Assembly (NCBI GenBank): GCA_903939115.1
Contig: CAJAFV010000036.1
Span: 1 to 64,000, forward strand
Direction of reading: 5' to 3'
Length of the DNA: 64,000 nucleotides
Source: an uncultured Geobacteraceae bacterium
GTDB taxonomy: Bacteria > Desulfobacterota > Desulfuromonadia > Geobacterales > Pseudopelobacteraceae
This document shows, one piece after another, positions 52,545 to 62,860 of this stretch; within the stretch, counting starts at the first letter, position 1, and every line of letters starts with the position of its first letter. A program made the translations under genes and the position numbers. The notes under the pieces are model-generated. The model was not told where the DNA came from, ran no database searches, and saw only the letters and a list, made by a program, of their open reading frames with translations.

Positions 52545-54679
52545 TGGGCAATGAATTTAAAGAGTCAATCACCAAAGCGGTCAATAATGCCAATCTGACC
52601 GGGGCGCTCGGCAAGTTCTCTGAAGCATATAAGGTCAATCGTGCCAAGGCGTATGAGGGGATAGATTTTGAAGAGCTGAGGGGGAGGATTGCCGACCTGA
52701 AAGGATATGCTGCCGCACATCTCGATCAACTTTCCGACGAGTTCACCCGGAATGCCGAAGCTGCAGGCGCCACGGTGTTCCGGACCAAAGATCCGGCCAA
52801 AGTCAGAGAATATATTCTGAAGATTGCACAGGATAACGGCGTTAAAACAGTTATAAAATCAAAATCTATGGCGACGGAAGAGATTCATCTCAATCAATAT
52901 CTGGAGAAAGCCGGCATCGAAGTAGGGGAGACCGATCTTGGCGAATGGATTATTCAGCTGGCGGGGCAGACTCCCTCACATATGGTTATGCCGGCCATCC
53001 ATATGACTAAAGAAGAGGTCTCCGACCTGTTCAGCAAGGAGGTCAATGAACGGTTGACATCGGATATTCCGAGGCTTGTCAAAGTGGCCCGCGAGCAGCT
53101 CCGCCCGACTTTCCTCGCGGCAGATATGGGTATTTCCGGCGGCAACATTGCCGTTGCAGAAACCGGCAGCATCGTATTGATGACTAATGAAGGCAATGCC
53201 CGTCTGGTTACGTCGCTCCCCAAAATCCACATTGCGCTGGTCGGCATCGAAAAACTTATCGAAAAATATGCCGATGTCGCCACTATCTTAAAAGCGCTGC
53301 CCCGTAGTGCCACAGCCCAACTACTGACCAGCTATGTCTCAATCATAACCGGACCGACGCCGAATAGTGACGGATCGATGAAGGATATGCATATCATCCT
53401 GATGGATAACCGTCGTTCTGAGATGGCTGCTGATCCGAAGTTCAAGCAGGCGCTGCAGTGCATTCGCTGTGCGTCATGTCTTAACGTCTGCCCGATTTTC
53501 CGTCTCGTCGGCGGGCATGTGTTCGGCAAGGTCTATACCGGTGGTATCGGTACGATCCTGACCGCCTGGTTTGACGAATTGAAAAAGTCGGAAGATATCC
53601 AGGGGCTCTGCATTCAGTGCGGTGCCTGCACAGATGTCTGTCCCGGCAAGATTGATATTCCAGAGCTTATCATGGAGATCCGACGACGCCTGGTGCAGGA
53701 TCAGGGGTTGCCGTTGCTGCAAAAGACCATCTACGCCGTCGTCAATAATCGCAAACTGTTTCATGGTATGCTGCGGGCCGCCTCAATCGCCGGAAAACCG
53801 TTTGCCTCAGGAAAATTTGTCCGTCATCTGCCGCTGTTTCTGGCGGATCTTACCGATGGCCGCAGTCTGCCGGCAATTGCTGCAGAACCATTCCGTGACC
53901 GTTTCAAAAAAATAAAGCAGCCGAAGCTGAAAGAAAAAGCGGCCTTTTATGCCGGCTGTCTGATCGATTTTGCCTATCCGGAAATGGGCGAATCATTGGT
54001 GAAAATCCTTAACAAGGGTGGCATTGAGGTACTCTTCCCGGAAGACCAGACCTGTTGCGGTGCGCCTGCCCGCTATAATGGAGCGTATGAGGTAGCTGCA
54101 AGTAACGCCGTCGATAACATAAAAGCCCTCTTACGAGAGGATGTTACCTATGTTGTCTCTGCCTGTCCGACTTGTACCGTGGCGCTTGACCGTGAATTCA
54201 TCACTACCTTCGAAAGCCTCGGTCAGACGGAATGGATTCCTCAGGCAAAAATACTTGCTGCGAAGACGGTCGATTTGTCTACGCTGGTCACAAAACTGGT
54301 CGCCGAGGGGCGTTTAACTCTGAAAGAAGGGCGGAAACTGGGAAAAATAACCTACCATGACTCCTGTCATCTGAAACGGACACTGAAGGTATCCGATCAG
54401 CCGCGGGAACTTTTGCAGAAAGCGGGCTATGAAGTGACTGAGATGTTCGAGTGCGATACCTGCTGCGGCATGGGTGGATCATATTCGATGAAGCTGCCGG
54501 AAATCTCTGCCCCGATTCTGCAGCGCAAGCTGAAGAATATCAAGGATACCGGAGCGCCGCTCGTCGCTATGGACTGCCCCGGTTGCGTCATGCAGATCAG
54601 AGGCGGGATAGATCAGGATGGTGCCGCTATACAGGTGAGGCATACAGTGGAACTGCTGGCAGAACAACTGGAAAAATAA
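52544..54679 (+). CDS. LutB-LutA fusion, iron-sulphur subunits of L-lactate dehydrogenase
   Basis: The 711-residue protein combines two proteins that are separate in Bacillus (LutB about 475, LutA about 240 residues). The LutB part (about 1-430) has the LUD domain with 'ETGSIVLMTNEGNARL' and ferredoxin motifs 'CIRCASCLNVCP' and 'CIQCGACTDVCP'. The LutA part (about 465-705) has two CCG domains with 'TCCGAPARYNG' and 'TCCGMGGSYSM'. With LutC it should oxidise L-lactate to pyruvate. Its start overlaps the lutC stop. The fusion fixes subunit ratio and is known in related anaerobes. Confidence 0.92.
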   Translation: MGNEFKESITKAVNNANLTGALGKFSEAYKVNRAKAYEGIDFEELRGRIADLKGYAAAHLDQLSDEFTRNAEAAGATVFRTKDPAKVREYILKIAQDNGVKTVIKSKSMATEEIHLNQYLEKAGIEVGETDLGEWIIQLAGQTPSHMVMPAIHMTKEEVSDLFSKEVNERLTSDIPRLVKVAREQLRPTFLAADMGISGGNIAVAETGSIVLMTNEGNARLVTSLPKIHIALVGIEKLIEKYADVATILKALPRSATAQLLTSYVSIITGPTPNSDGSMKDMHIILMDNRRSEMAADPKFKQALQCIRCASCLNVCPIFRLVGGHVFGKVYTGGIGTILTAWFDELKKSEDIQGLCIQCGACTDVCPGKIDIPELIMEIRRRLVQDQGLPLLQKTIYAVVNNRKLFHGMLRAASIAGKPFASGKFVRHLPLFLADLTDGRSLPAIAAEPFRDRFKKIKQPKLKEKAAFYAGCLIDFAYPEMGESLVKILNKGGIEVLFPEDQTCCGAPARYNGAYEVAASNAVDNIKALLREDVTYVVSACPTCTVALDREFITTFESLGQTEWIPQAKILAAKTVDLSTLVTKLVAEGRLTLKEGRKLGKITYHDSCHLKRTLKVSDQPRELLQKAGYEVTEMFECDTCCGMGGSYSMKLPEISAPILQRKLKNIKDTGAPLVAMDCPGCVMQIRGGIDQDGAAIQVRHTVELLAEQLEK

Positions 54680-54741
54680 TTTGCCATCCCGTGCTGTTCG
54701 ATATATGTATGGGGCATATCATTAATGCTATAGGTGCAATC

Positions 54742-55857
54742 ATGAACGATACATCCGGCGATATTTCGATGTGTGAGCAGGCAGGTGAGCTGATAAAGCA
54801 GGGGTACCATCTGCTGAAAACCAGAAATTATGCAGAAGCACGTCAGCTTTTTGAAAAAGGCCTGGCAGCAGATCCTGGAAATGTCTCTCTGCTGACAGGA
54901 ACGGCAGAAACAGCGCGGCTGCAGAAAGAGTTCAAGTCAGCGCTCCGTTATTACCGGCAGGCGCTTGAGCATGATCCGGAACACATCCTCGCTTTACGGG
55001 GTCTTGGAGACGCTCTGCGTGGATTGCATCAATTCGAGAGTGCGATCGCCTCCTGGAAAAAAATATTAGACCTGAAAGGTGAGGATGATGTTTATTTGCT
55101 GACCCGGATCGCCGATTGCTACAAGGCGCTTGGAAAAGGTGAAGATTCAAAACTTTATTATATGAAAACCATCTCCCTTAATAAGCATAATCGTTTTGCC
55201 CTTATCGGGTTGGCAGATTTATACCACAAGCAAGGTGAGGATTCCCTGGCGATTGAATATTATGAAAAAGGGCTTGCCAGCGGCGTAACTTTGATCAAAA
55301 TACTGACCATTGTGGGAAATCTCTATTACCGGTTGGGACATTACGAAAAGGCCCGGGTTTATTACGAAAAAACTCTCGAGCAGGATCCGGAAAATACGTA
55401 TGCGTTGTACGGCATGGGCAATTACTACCGTTGGAAAAGTGATTATCACCGTGCGGTTCAGGTATGGGAAAAGGTTACGGTAAAACATGCCGGTACCGTC
55501 AATATGATGGCCCGTCTCGGCGATGCGTACAGGAATATCGGGCAGTATGATGACGCTGAACGTGCCTATAATACTAATCTTGCCGAGGGGTACCATAAAT
55601 TTTCACTTGCCGGGATGATCAAGCTCTACGCTCTGCAGGGACGGATCGTTGAAGCCTGCCAACGGTATGACGAACTGCTGCGAAATGAAAAAGAGGAAGA
55701 TAAAAATATTTATTCAGAGGTCGGGGAGTTGCTGGTCAAGCGGAAGGAAATCGGTCTGGCCCGGCAGTTTTTTCTCCATGTTCAGGAGCGTCAGAGCCAG
55801 TGCCCAGCTGTCTGCCGCATCATTGAAGAAAAAATCAGGCATCTCGACAAGAGCTGA
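54742..55857 (+). CDS. tetratricopeptide repeat protein
   Basis: ATG 54742 has an 'aggtg' six bases upstream and gives 371 residues; an in-frame ATG at 54706 is possible. The protein is a series of about nine TPR units, visible by 'A..YY..AL..DP....AL.GLG' patterns such as 'SALRYYRQALEHDPEHILAL' and 'KARVYYEKTLEQDPENTYAL'. No signal peptide or catalytic domain is present, so it is a cytoplasmic scaffold. It follows lutBA by 62 bases; a link with lactate use is not obvious. Confidence 0.88.
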   Translation: MNDTSGDISMCEQAGELIKQGYHLLKTRNYAEARQLFEKGLAADPGNVSLLTGTAETARLQKEFKSALRYYRQALEHDPEHILALRGLGDALRGLHQFESAIASWKKILDLKGEDDVYLLTRIADCYKALGKGEDSKLYYMKTISLNKHNRFALIGLADLYHKQGEDSLAIEYYEKGLASGVTLIKILTIVGNLYYRLGHYEKARVYYEKTLEQDPENTYALYGMGNYYRWKSDYHRAVQVWEKVTVKHAGTVNMMARLGDAYRNIGQYDDAERAYNTNLAEGYHKFSLAGMIKLYALQGRIVEACQRYDELLRNEKEEDKNIYSEVGELLVKRKEIGLARQFFLHVQERQSQCPAVCRIIEEKIRHLDKS

Positions 55858-55989
55858 AAATACGTTTAATTTACTAATACCGAAGCTGTATCCAGTAGCA
55901 ACGACATCAAACAGACTGCCGCCGCCTCCATCTCTGAAAACGTGCACCGTTCTTGACTTTCCCACCCGCTTTAGGCATTATGTCGCTTC

Positions 55990-57036
55990 ATGAAAAAACT
56001 AACCAGGCTCATTCATGTAGGTTCAGTACCGATTGGGGGCACTGCTCCTTGTTCGGTGCAGTCTATGTGCAGTACCGACACTCGTGACATTCCTGTTACG
56101 ATAGCCCAGATAAAGGGTCTTGCCGATAATGGCTGCGAGATTGTCCGCTGTGCCGTTCCTGATCTCGATGCAGCCTCTGCATTGGCTCAGATTAAAAAAA
56201 CGAGTCCCATTCCAGTTGTTGCCGATATCCATTTTGACTATAAACTGGCGCTTCAAGTGCTTGAGGGGGGGATCGACGGACTGCGTCTCAATCCGGGCAA
56301 TATCGGCGAGAAGTGGAAAGTCGCTGAAATTGTTGCATCTGCAGTCGAGCGCAAGGTACCTATCAGAATCGGCGTAAATGCCGGTTCGCTTGAAAAAGAG
56401 CTGCTCCAGCGGTATGGGCATCCGTCAGCCGAAGCCATGGTTGAATCGGCAATGGGGCATATTCGAATTCTTGAGGATTTAAATTATCAGGAAATCAAAG
56501 TGTCTCTGAAAGCGTCTGATGTGATGAAGACAGTTGCCGCATATCGTCTGTTTTCGGAACAGTCCGATTATCCGCTGCATATCGGCATTACCGAGGCGGG
56601 TACCCTTTTCTCCGGAACCATAAAATCGTCGGTCGGTCTTGGTATTCTGTTGGCGGACGGGATCGGTGACACGATGCGCGTTTCGCTGACCGGTGATCCG
56701 AAAGATGAGGTCCGGGTGGGGTATGATATCCTGAAAGCTGTTGGTTTACGCCAGCGCGGGGTGAATTTTGTCTCCTGTCCTACCTGCGGACGCTGTCAGA
56801 TTGACCTGATTAGGGTTGCCGAAGATGTTGAAAAGCGGCTGCAGGGTGTTGATAAAAAGATTACAGTTGCCGTTATGGGGTGTGCAGTAAATGGACCTGG
56901 TGAAGCACGCGAAGCGGATGTCGGTATCGCCGGCGGTAAGGGCGAGGGTCTCGTGTTCCGCCATGGTGAAATAGTTCGCAAAGTGCCAGAAGAGCAGTTG
57001 GCTGATGCGTTAATTGAGGAAATTGCAAAATTGTAG
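55990..57036 (+). CDS. ispG: 4-hydroxy-3-methylbut-2-en-1-yl diphosphate synthase (flavodoxin)
   Basis: The 348-residue enzyme of the MEP isoprenoid pathway reduces MEcPP to HMBPP with a 4Fe-4S cluster. The N-terminal TIM barrel begins 'VGSVPIGGTAPCSVQSMC'. Cluster Cys residues are in 'CPTCGRCQIDL' and 'CAVNGPGEA', followed by the conserved 'GIAGGKGEG'. Length agrees with the compact bacterial form. The start has no strong ribosome binding site. It is 46 bases ahead of proS, so the two may share a transcript. Confidence 0.96.
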   Translation: MKKLTRLIHVGSVPIGGTAPCSVQSMCSTDTRDIPVTIAQIKGLADNGCEIVRCAVPDLDAASALAQIKKTSPIPVVADIHFDYKLALQVLEGGIDGLRLNPGNIGEKWKVAEIVASAVERKVPIRIGVNAGSLEKELLQRYGHPSAEAMVESAMGHIRILEDLNYQEIKVSLKASDVMKTVAAYRLFSEQSDYPLHIGITEAGTLFSGTIKSSVGLGILLADGIGDTMRVSLTGDPKDEVRVGYDILKAVGLRQRGVNFVSCPTCGRCQIDLIRVAEDVEKRLQGVDKKITVAVMGCAVNGPGEAREADVGIAGGKGEGLVFRHGEIVRKVPEEQLADALIEEIAKL

Positions 57037-57082
57037 GCATTTTTATTATTAAAATTAACATGTACCGTTCTGGAGTCCTGTA

Positions 57083-58813
57083 ATGTTGTATTCCCGCTAT
57101 TTTATACCGACGATCAAGGAAACGCCGTCTGATGCAGAAGTGGTCTCACACCAGCTAATGCTGAGAGCGGGGATGATCCGCAAGCTTGCGTCCGGAATCT
57201 ATAACTACCTGCCACTCGGGTTGCGCTCGATACGCAAGTTTGAAAATATTGTCCGGGAAGAGATGAATAAGGCTGATGCAATCGAGATGCTGATGCCGAG
57301 TGTCCAACCGGCTGAATTATGGCAGGAGTCGGGACGCTGGGCATTTTATGGCAAAGAGTTGTTGCGCTTTAAAGATCGCAAAGCTGCCGAATTTTGTATG
57401 GGACCCACTCATGAAGAGGTTATCACTGACATGGTGCGGCGTGAGATTAAAAGTTATCGGCAGATGCCGCTTAATTTTTATCAGATCCAGACTAAATTTC
57501 GCGATGAGATTCGCCCGCGTTTCGGCTTGATGCGCGGCCGTGAGTTCATCATGAAAGATGCCTATTCATTTGACGTAGACAGCGCTGCTGCGGACCTTTC
57601 ATACGAAAAAATGTACAACGCGTATATGCGCATTTTTGAACGGTGCGGACTCAATTTCAGGGCGGTTGAAGCTGACACCGGCAGTATCGGCGGATCCTCT
57701 TCACATGAATTCATGGTGCTGGCAGATTCCGGCGAAGATGCCATTGTTTCCTGCGACGCGTGTCGATATGCTGCTAATGTTGAAAAAGCGGAATCTCCTT
57801 TATTTACGGCTTCTTCCGGTGCGCCTTTGGAAGCTTTACAGAAGGTGTCGACACCGGAAATGAAAACAATCTCCGATGTTGCCGCATTTATGAACGTTGC
57901 CTCTGACACAACCATAAAAACGCTGGTGTATGCTTCCGAGGCCGGTGATCTGGTGATGGCATTACTGCGTGGCGACCATGAACTCAACGAGCTCAAACTC
58001 AAGAATTATCTCGGTTGGGATGACATCCAGATGGCAACTGAAGATCAGATCTTAGCCTGTACCGGATCTCCTGTCGGTTTTCTCGGTCCTATAGGACTGA
58101 AGCGGGAGATCCCGGTCATTGCCGACAGAGTTGTTCAGGGCATGACAAATGTTGTTGTCGGTGCTAATGAAAAGGATCAGCATTTTAAAAACGTCAATTG
58201 CGGTCGTGATTTTGAGATTCCAACCTTTGTCGATATCCGTACTGTTGCAGCGGGTGATGCCTGTCCGCGGTGTGAATCAGGAAAGCTTGAGATGTGGCGA
58301 GGTATCGAAGTCGGACACGTATTCAAGCTCGGCACGAAGTATTCAAAAGCGCTCAATGCGACCTATCTGGATGCCAACGGCAGAGAGCAGATTATTTTTA
58401 TGGGCTGCTACGGAATAGGAATCGGACGTACCGTTGCCGCCGCAATTGAGCAGAACCACGACGAAAACGGCATCATATTCCCGATTCCGATCGCACCGTT
58501 TCACTGCTCTGTAGTTGCAGTCAATACCAAGGACGCCGGGGTCATGGCTGCAGCCGAAGAGATATATTTATGCCTTGAAAAACGTGGTATCGAGGTGCTT
58601 TTCGATGATCGTGACGAGCGCCCAGGGGTAAAGTTTAAAGACAACGACTTGATTGGCATACCGATCCGGGTTGTTGTCGGCAGCAAAGGTCTGGCTGATG
58701 GTAAAGTTGAGGTAAAGATCCGTTCAACCGGTGAAGTTTTATCGCTTTCACTGGATGAAGTGGCGTCAACCGTTTCACAGCGAATTGAAGCAGCATTGGC
58801 ACATCCGGAATAG
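57083..58813 (+). CDS. proS: prolyl-tRNA synthetase, bacterial type with editing domain
   Basis: The 576-residue class II synthetase charges tRNA-Pro. The start 'YSRYFIPTIKETPSDAEVVS' is typical. Motif 2 is around 'FRDEIRPRFGLMRGREFIMKD', motif 3 'GCYGIGIGRTVAAAIEQ', and the INS editing domain (about 225-400), which removes Ala-tRNA-Pro, lies between. The anticodon-binding domain ends the protein. Full length and complete. A terminator follows 34 bases after the stop. Confidence 0.97.
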   Translation: MLYSRYFIPTIKETPSDAEVVSHQLMLRAGMIRKLASGIYNYLPLGLRSIRKFENIVREEMNKADAIEMLMPSVQPAELWQESGRWAFYGKELLRFKDRKAAEFCMGPTHEEVITDMVRREIKSYRQMPLNFYQIQTKFRDEIRPRFGLMRGREFIMKDAYSFDVDSAAADLSYEKMYNAYMRIFERCGLNFRAVEADTGSIGGSSSHEFMVLADSGEDAIVSCDACRYAANVEKAESPLFTASSGAPLEALQKVSTPEMKTISDVAAFMNVASDTTIKTLVYASEAGDLVMALLRGDHELNELKLKNYLGWDDIQMATEDQILACTGSPVGFLGPIGLKREIPVIADRVVQGMTNVVVGANEKDQHFKNVNCGRDFEIPTFVDIRTVAAGDACPRCESGKLEMWRGIEVGHVFKLGTKYSKALNATYLDANGREQIIFMGCYGIGIGRTVAAAIEQNHDENGIIFPIPIAPFHCSVVAVNTKDAGVMAAAEEIYLCLEKRGIEVLFDDRDERPGVKFKDNDLIGIPIRVVVGSKGLADGKVEVKIRSTGEVLSLSLDEVASTVSQRIEAALAHPE

Positions 58814-58847
58814 CGGACAGTGCAGGTCATTTTTCCCATTCATGTGT

Positions 58848-58888
58848 AAAGCCGCTCCCCAGCAGTTATGCTGATGAGCGGCTTTTTT
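58848..58888 (+). terminator. intrinsic terminator after proS
   Basis: A ten-pair stem 'aaagccgctc/gagcggcttt' with an inner 'cagca/tgctg' hairpin is followed by a run of T. It closes the ispG-proS transcript. Confidence 0.9.
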
Positions 58889-58950
58889 CTACATGTTTTG
58901 CAGCAATCGTATATACTGGACGAAATAACCCGCTTAAAAGAAGGAAACAA

Positions 58951-59412
58951 ATGACTAAAAGAGAATTATCTGCCGGTGACATTATTGAATCGCGATGCAC
59001 AAAATGCCGTGAAGTGCTGAATCACAGAATCGTTGCAATGGTGGAGGGTAAAGTTGTCCGAGTTGAGTGCAACACCTGTAACGGTGTACATAACTATCAT
59101 GCACCCCCTGTCGCAAAAGATCCGAAAGCCCCCAAAAAAGCAGCAGTCAGCAAACCCCGCTCAGCGAGCGCCGCTCCTCGTGTTTCCAGAAAAGATCCGA
59201 CTGAGGTCGAACGGGAAGAGTGGGCGTCACTCCAGCCGACATTTGATCCGGAAAAAGCTCTTCCTTATGATATGAACGGCAGATTCCTGACAAAACGTCT
59301 GGTTCTGCACCCGGCGTTCGGACTAGGAATCGTTAAAACGGTCACCGTGCCGAATAAAATGCAGGTACTCTTCAAAGACGGTATCAAGCTGCTTCGTTGT
59401 AACTACCTTTGA
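58951..59412 (+). CDS. zinc-ribbon protein with CarD-like C-terminal pattern, hypothetical
   Basis: The 153-residue protein has 'CTKCREVLNHRIVAM' and 'CNTCNGVHNYH' in the first 50 residues, a four-Cys zinc ribbon. A basic Pro/Ala-rich linker with 'DPKAPKKAA' follows, and the last part 'LHPAFGLGIVKTV' and 'VLFKDGIKLLRC' resembles the Tudor-like fold of CarD/RNA-polymerase-interacting proteins ('HPxxGxGxV...F..G...L'). A role in transcription is possible but unproven. ATG 58951 has a strong 'gaagga' site. Confidence 0.75.
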   Translation: MTKRELSAGDIIESRCTKCREVLNHRIVAMVEGKVVRVECNTCNGVHNYHAPPVAKDPKAPKKAAVSKPRSASAAPRVSRKDPTEVEREEWASLQPTFDPEKALPYDMNGRFLTKRLVLHPAFGLGIVKTVTVPNKMQVLFKDGIKLLRCNYL

Positions 59413-59503
59413 TTTAATAAATTTAGCCTTGATTTATGAGCCTGTTTGAATTACTAAACAGCTTCAGTCTCTTTGTAACTAATCAAAAAAAGGAGAATAC
59501 CTC

Positions 59504-61129
59504 ATGTCTGTCAAACCGTTTGTTTATCAGGATCCGTTTCCATTGGCGAAAGATGAAACCAAGTACAGAAAAATTGAAGGTTCAGAAAAATTCATCCTGG
59601 TTGAAAAGTTTGCCGACACGGATGTTGTGAGGGTCTGCCCTGAGGCACTCTCCATTCTTGCCAATGAAGCGATGAAGGATGTCTCCTTTCTGCTCCGACC
59701 GGCCCACAATGAGCAGGTGGCCACTATCCTGAGCGATCCTGAAGCATCGATGAACGACAAAGGTGTTGCTTTGGCATTCCTGCGTAATGCCGAAATCGCA
59801 GCACAGTTCGATCTGCCGGTCTGTCAGGATACCGGTACTGCGACCGTTGCCGCAAAAAAAGGTCAGCAGATCTGGACCGGAGTTAAGGACGAACAGTGGC
59901 TTTCCAAAGGAATCTACAAAACCTATACCGAAGAAAATCTGCGCTATTCCCAGACCGTAGCGCTCGATATGTATGAAGAGATCAACACCGGTACTAATCT
60001 GCCAGCCCAGATCGATATTCTTGCAACTGAAGGCGACTATTACAAGTTTGTATTCATGGCCAAAGGTGGCGGTTCAGCCAACAAGACCATGCTGTATCAG
60101 GAAACAAAAGCACTTCTGACACCGGACAAGCTGTTCAAGTATCTTGTCGAAAAGATGAAATATCTTGGTACGGCCGCATGTCCTCCGTATCACATTGCCT
60201 TTGTTATCGGTGGCACTTCGGCAGATGCCTGCATGAAAACGGTTAAGCTGGCAACAGCCAAAGAGCTGGACGGGCTGCCGACGAGCGGCAATGAACATGG
60301 CCAGGCTTTCCGTGATGTCGAACTTGAGAACAAACTGCTTGAAGCCGCTCAGAAGCTTGGTATCGGTGCTCAGTTCGGCGGTAAATATTTTGCCCATGAC
60401 GTGCGGGTAATTCGCCTGCCACGCCATGGAGCTTCCTGCCCGATAGGGATGGCGGTTTCCTGCTCGGCTGACCGAAACATAAAAGCAAAAATCACCAAAG
60501 ATGGCCTGTTTGTAGAGGAGATGGATCGCAACCCGGGTCGCCTGATCCCCGCGCAGTACCGCGGTAAACATGAGCATGGTGTCAAGATCGATCTGAACAA
60601 GCCGATGAAAGAAATTCTGGCCGAACTTTCCAAGCATCCGGTATCTACACCACTGCTGCTTTCCGGTACTATCGTTGTCGGCCGTGACATTGCCCATGCC
60701 AAATTCAAGGAAATCATGGATAGCGGCAAACCGCTTCCTGAATATCTGCTCAAACATCCGATCTATTATGCCGGTCCGGCCAAGACTCCGCCAGGCAAGG
60801 CCTCAGGTTCTTTTGGACCGACTACCGCCGGCAGAATGGATTCTTACGTTGATGAACTGCAGTCTAAAGGCGGCTCACTGATCATGATCGCCAAGGGGAA
60901 TCGTAGCCAGCAGGTTACGGATGCCTGTAAAAAATACGGTGGTTTCTACCTCGGCTCAATCGGTGGTCCGGCTGCAGTTCTGGCCGAAGAGAATATCAAA
61001 AAAGTAGAATGCATCGATTTCCCCGAGTTGGGAATGGAAGCGGTCTGGAAGATTGAAGTGGAGAACTTCCCGGCATTTATTCTTGTTGATGACAAAGGGA
61101 CGGACTTTTTTAAACAGCTTGGTTTGTAG
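59504..61129 (+). CDS. class I fumarate hydratase, iron-sulphur type
   Basis: This 541-residue enzyme converts fumarate and malate in the citric acid cycle. It belongs to the oxygen-sensitive 4Fe-4S class I type (FumA/FumB): alpha part with '[17 protein letters not shown]', '[12 protein letters not shown]' and '[12 protein letters not shown]', and beta part with '[17 protein letters not shown]', 'YYAGPAKTP' and '[12 protein letters not shown]'. Length is the usual 540 for the single-chain form. The ribosome binding site 'aaaggag' is ideal. It is nine bases from the ArnT-like gene, though that lacks a strong site. Confidence 0.96.
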   Translation: MSVKPFVYQDPFPLAKDETKYRKIEGSEKFILVEKFADTDVVRVCPEALSILANEAMKDVSFLLRPAHNEQVATILSDPEASMNDKGVALAFLRNAEIAAQFDLPVCQDTGTATVAAKKGQQIWTGVKDEQWLSKGIYKTYTEENLRYSQTVALDMYEEINTGTNLPAQIDILATEGDYYKFVFMAKGGGSANKTMLYQETKALLTPDKLFKYLVEKMKYLGTAACPPYHIAFVIGGTSADACMKTVKLATAKELDGLPTSGNEHGQAFRDVELENKLLEAAQKLGIGAQFGGKYFAHDVRVIRLPRHGASCPIGMAVSCSADRNIKAKITKDGLFVEEMDRNPGRLIPAQYRGKHEHGVKIDLNKPMKEILAELSKHPVSTPLLLSGTIVVGRDIAHAKFKEIMDSGKPLPEYLLKHPIYYAGPAKTPPGKASGSFGPTTAGRMDSYVDELQSKGGSLIMIAKGNRSQQVTDACKKYGGFYLGSIGGPAAVLAEENIKKVECIDFPELGMEAVWKIEVENFPAFILVDDKGTDFFKQLGL

Positions 61130-61137
61130 AATACTTT

Positions 61138-62799
61138 ATGAAATTATTGATTGATTTTATCACCAGAAAAGAGGGGAGTCCCGCAGTCGATCTTGGCGTA
61201 CTTGCTGTCATTTTCTTCACGGCTTTCTTTCAGTTCCTTGGGCACTTTCCGCTTATTGGAACTGATGAATCGCGTTATATGGAGATTCCCCGGGAAATGA
61301 TTGAGCGGGGCGATTATATTACTCCGACGCTCAACTACGTAAAATATTTTGAAAAGCCACCTCTCCACTATTGGTTTAATGCAGTTGCAATTAAGATATT
61401 CGGCGAAACAGAATTCGCCGGCCGTTTTTTCGGTACCCTCTGGGGGGTCCTGGGAATACTGCTCATGTATCACATAGGACGCAAGCTTTTCGGGCGGCGC
61501 GAAGCGCTGCTCTCGGCGCTCATTCTCGGCACCTCTATCGGAATAATTGCACAGGCACGGATCAACATAACCGATACGACTCTGACTATCTGCATGACCG
61601 CCTGCCTCGGTTTTTTCCTTCTGGCTATCCAGGAAAACGAGCAGAACAAGGGGCGCTACTACTATCTGTTCTACATTTTTTCCGCTCTTGCCGTTCTTGC
61701 CAAGGGTCTGATCGGAATTGTTCTGCCCGGTGGAGTCATCTTTTGTTACATTCTGATTACCAGACGCTGGCGCCTGCTCCGGGAAATGAGACTCGTCACC
61801 GGCATATTGCTCTTTCTCCTTGTCTCTGCACCCTGGTTTGTCATTGTTTCCATCAGAAATCCCGAATTCGCCCGGTTCTTTTTTATTCATGAACATTTTG
61901 AACGCTTTCTCACCAAGGTGCATGGTCGTTATCAGCCCCCCTGGTTTTTTATCCCGATCCTGATCGGCGTCATGCTTCCCTGGTCGTTTTTCATTCCGAC
62001 TGCAATTGCCCGCATCTGGCAGGAGCGGAAGCAAACGGGTGCCGACAACCGGTTGTTCCTGTTGCTGTGGGCGGCTGTCATCTTTGTCTTTTTTTCAATA
62101 TCCGACTCAAAGCTTATTCCCTATATTCTCCCGGTTTATCCGGCAGTGGCCCTTCTGCTTGGATCCACCTTTGCTTCTACCTTTGATCGTGGTTTTTCTT
62201 CTCTGAAAATACCGGCACTGCTTCTATCGGCGGTAACTATTATTCTCGGCGTGGGCTGCTTAGCCTATCCATATCTGGTGAAAGATCCTAAAATATCAGC
62301 AGGGGGTGGAGTAATTATGGGTGGACTCTTTTTCGCTCTTGGCGTAGTTGCCTTGCTCAATACGATTAGGAGCAAAACAGCACCGCTCTTCGCCGGTTTG
62401 GCAATCATGGCTCTTCTGGTTGGCATCTTTGCTCCGCCAACTATTTATGCCAGAATGGCGAAGGACAGGTCTGCTCGAGAACTGGCACTGCTGGTCAAGG
62501 AAAAAGCTGACAAAAATGCGATAGTCGCCGTATTTGATTACGAACAGGGGTTGCCGTTTTATGCCTGCCGCCGGGTTGTCGTTGTCGGTGGTCGCAATGA
62601 ACTGGAATTCGGTAGCCGTCAGGGGGATCAATCCGCCTGGTTCATCGAACAGGAGAAGTATGCGCAACTTTGGGCTGGCCCTGCTCAGGTTTTTACACTC
62701 ATAAATCTGGATGAATTAGAAAATTTTGAAAAAAATAGTAATCCGCCACTGATCCTTCTGGGTAAAAGTGGCCGCAGGGCGCTCATTACGAACCGCTGA
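61138..62799 (+). CDS. GT39/GT83-family membrane glycosyltransferase, ArnT-like
   Basis: The 553-residue protein has about twelve membrane helices and the GT-C active-site motif 'GTDESRYMEIPREM' in the first periplasmic loop, then 'YVKYFEKPPLHYW', both typical for ArnT (4-amino-4-deoxy-L-arabinose transferase). ArnT moves the amino sugar from undecaprenyl phosphate to lipid A, which lowers binding of cationic peptides. The next gene is an ArnB-like aminotransferase, which supports a lipid A or glycan modification cluster. Other dolichyl-phosphate-sugar type substrates remain possible. Confidence 0.88.
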   Translation: MKLLIDFITRKEGSPAVDLGVLAVIFFTAFFQFLGHFPLIGTDESRYMEIPREMIERGDYITPTLNYVKYFEKPPLHYWFNAVAIKIFGETEFAGRFFGTLWGVLGILLMYHIGRKLFGRREALLSALILGTSIGIIAQARINITDTTLTICMTACLGFFLLAIQENEQNKGRYYYLFYIFSALAVLAKGLIGIVLPGGVIFCYILITRRWRLLREMRLVTGILLFLLVSAPWFVIVSIRNPEFARFFFIHEHFERFLTKVHGRYQPPWFFIPILIGVMLPWSFFIPTAIARIWQERKQTGADNRLFLLLWAAVIFVFFSISDSKLIPYILPVYPAVALLLGSTFASTFDRGFSSLKIPALLLSAVTIILGVGCLAYPYLVKDPKISAGGGVIMGGLFFALGVVALLNTIRSKTAPLFAGLAIMALLVGIFAPPTIYARMAKDRSARELALLVKEKADKNAIVAVFDYEQGLPFYACRRVVVVGGRNELEFGSRQGDQSAWFIEQEKYAQLWAGPAQVFTLINLDELENFEKNSNPPLILLGKSGRRALITNR

Positions 62800-62860
62800 T
62801 CTGCTCAGCAGTTTTGCGTTAGCTCTGAAATAACCGATACAATTTATTAAGGAGGATATA

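Noticed and set aside
60074..60757. Long open frame opposite to the fumarase gene (227 codons)
   Set aside because: Fully antisense to a certain housekeeping gene, without ribosome binding site or protein family marks.
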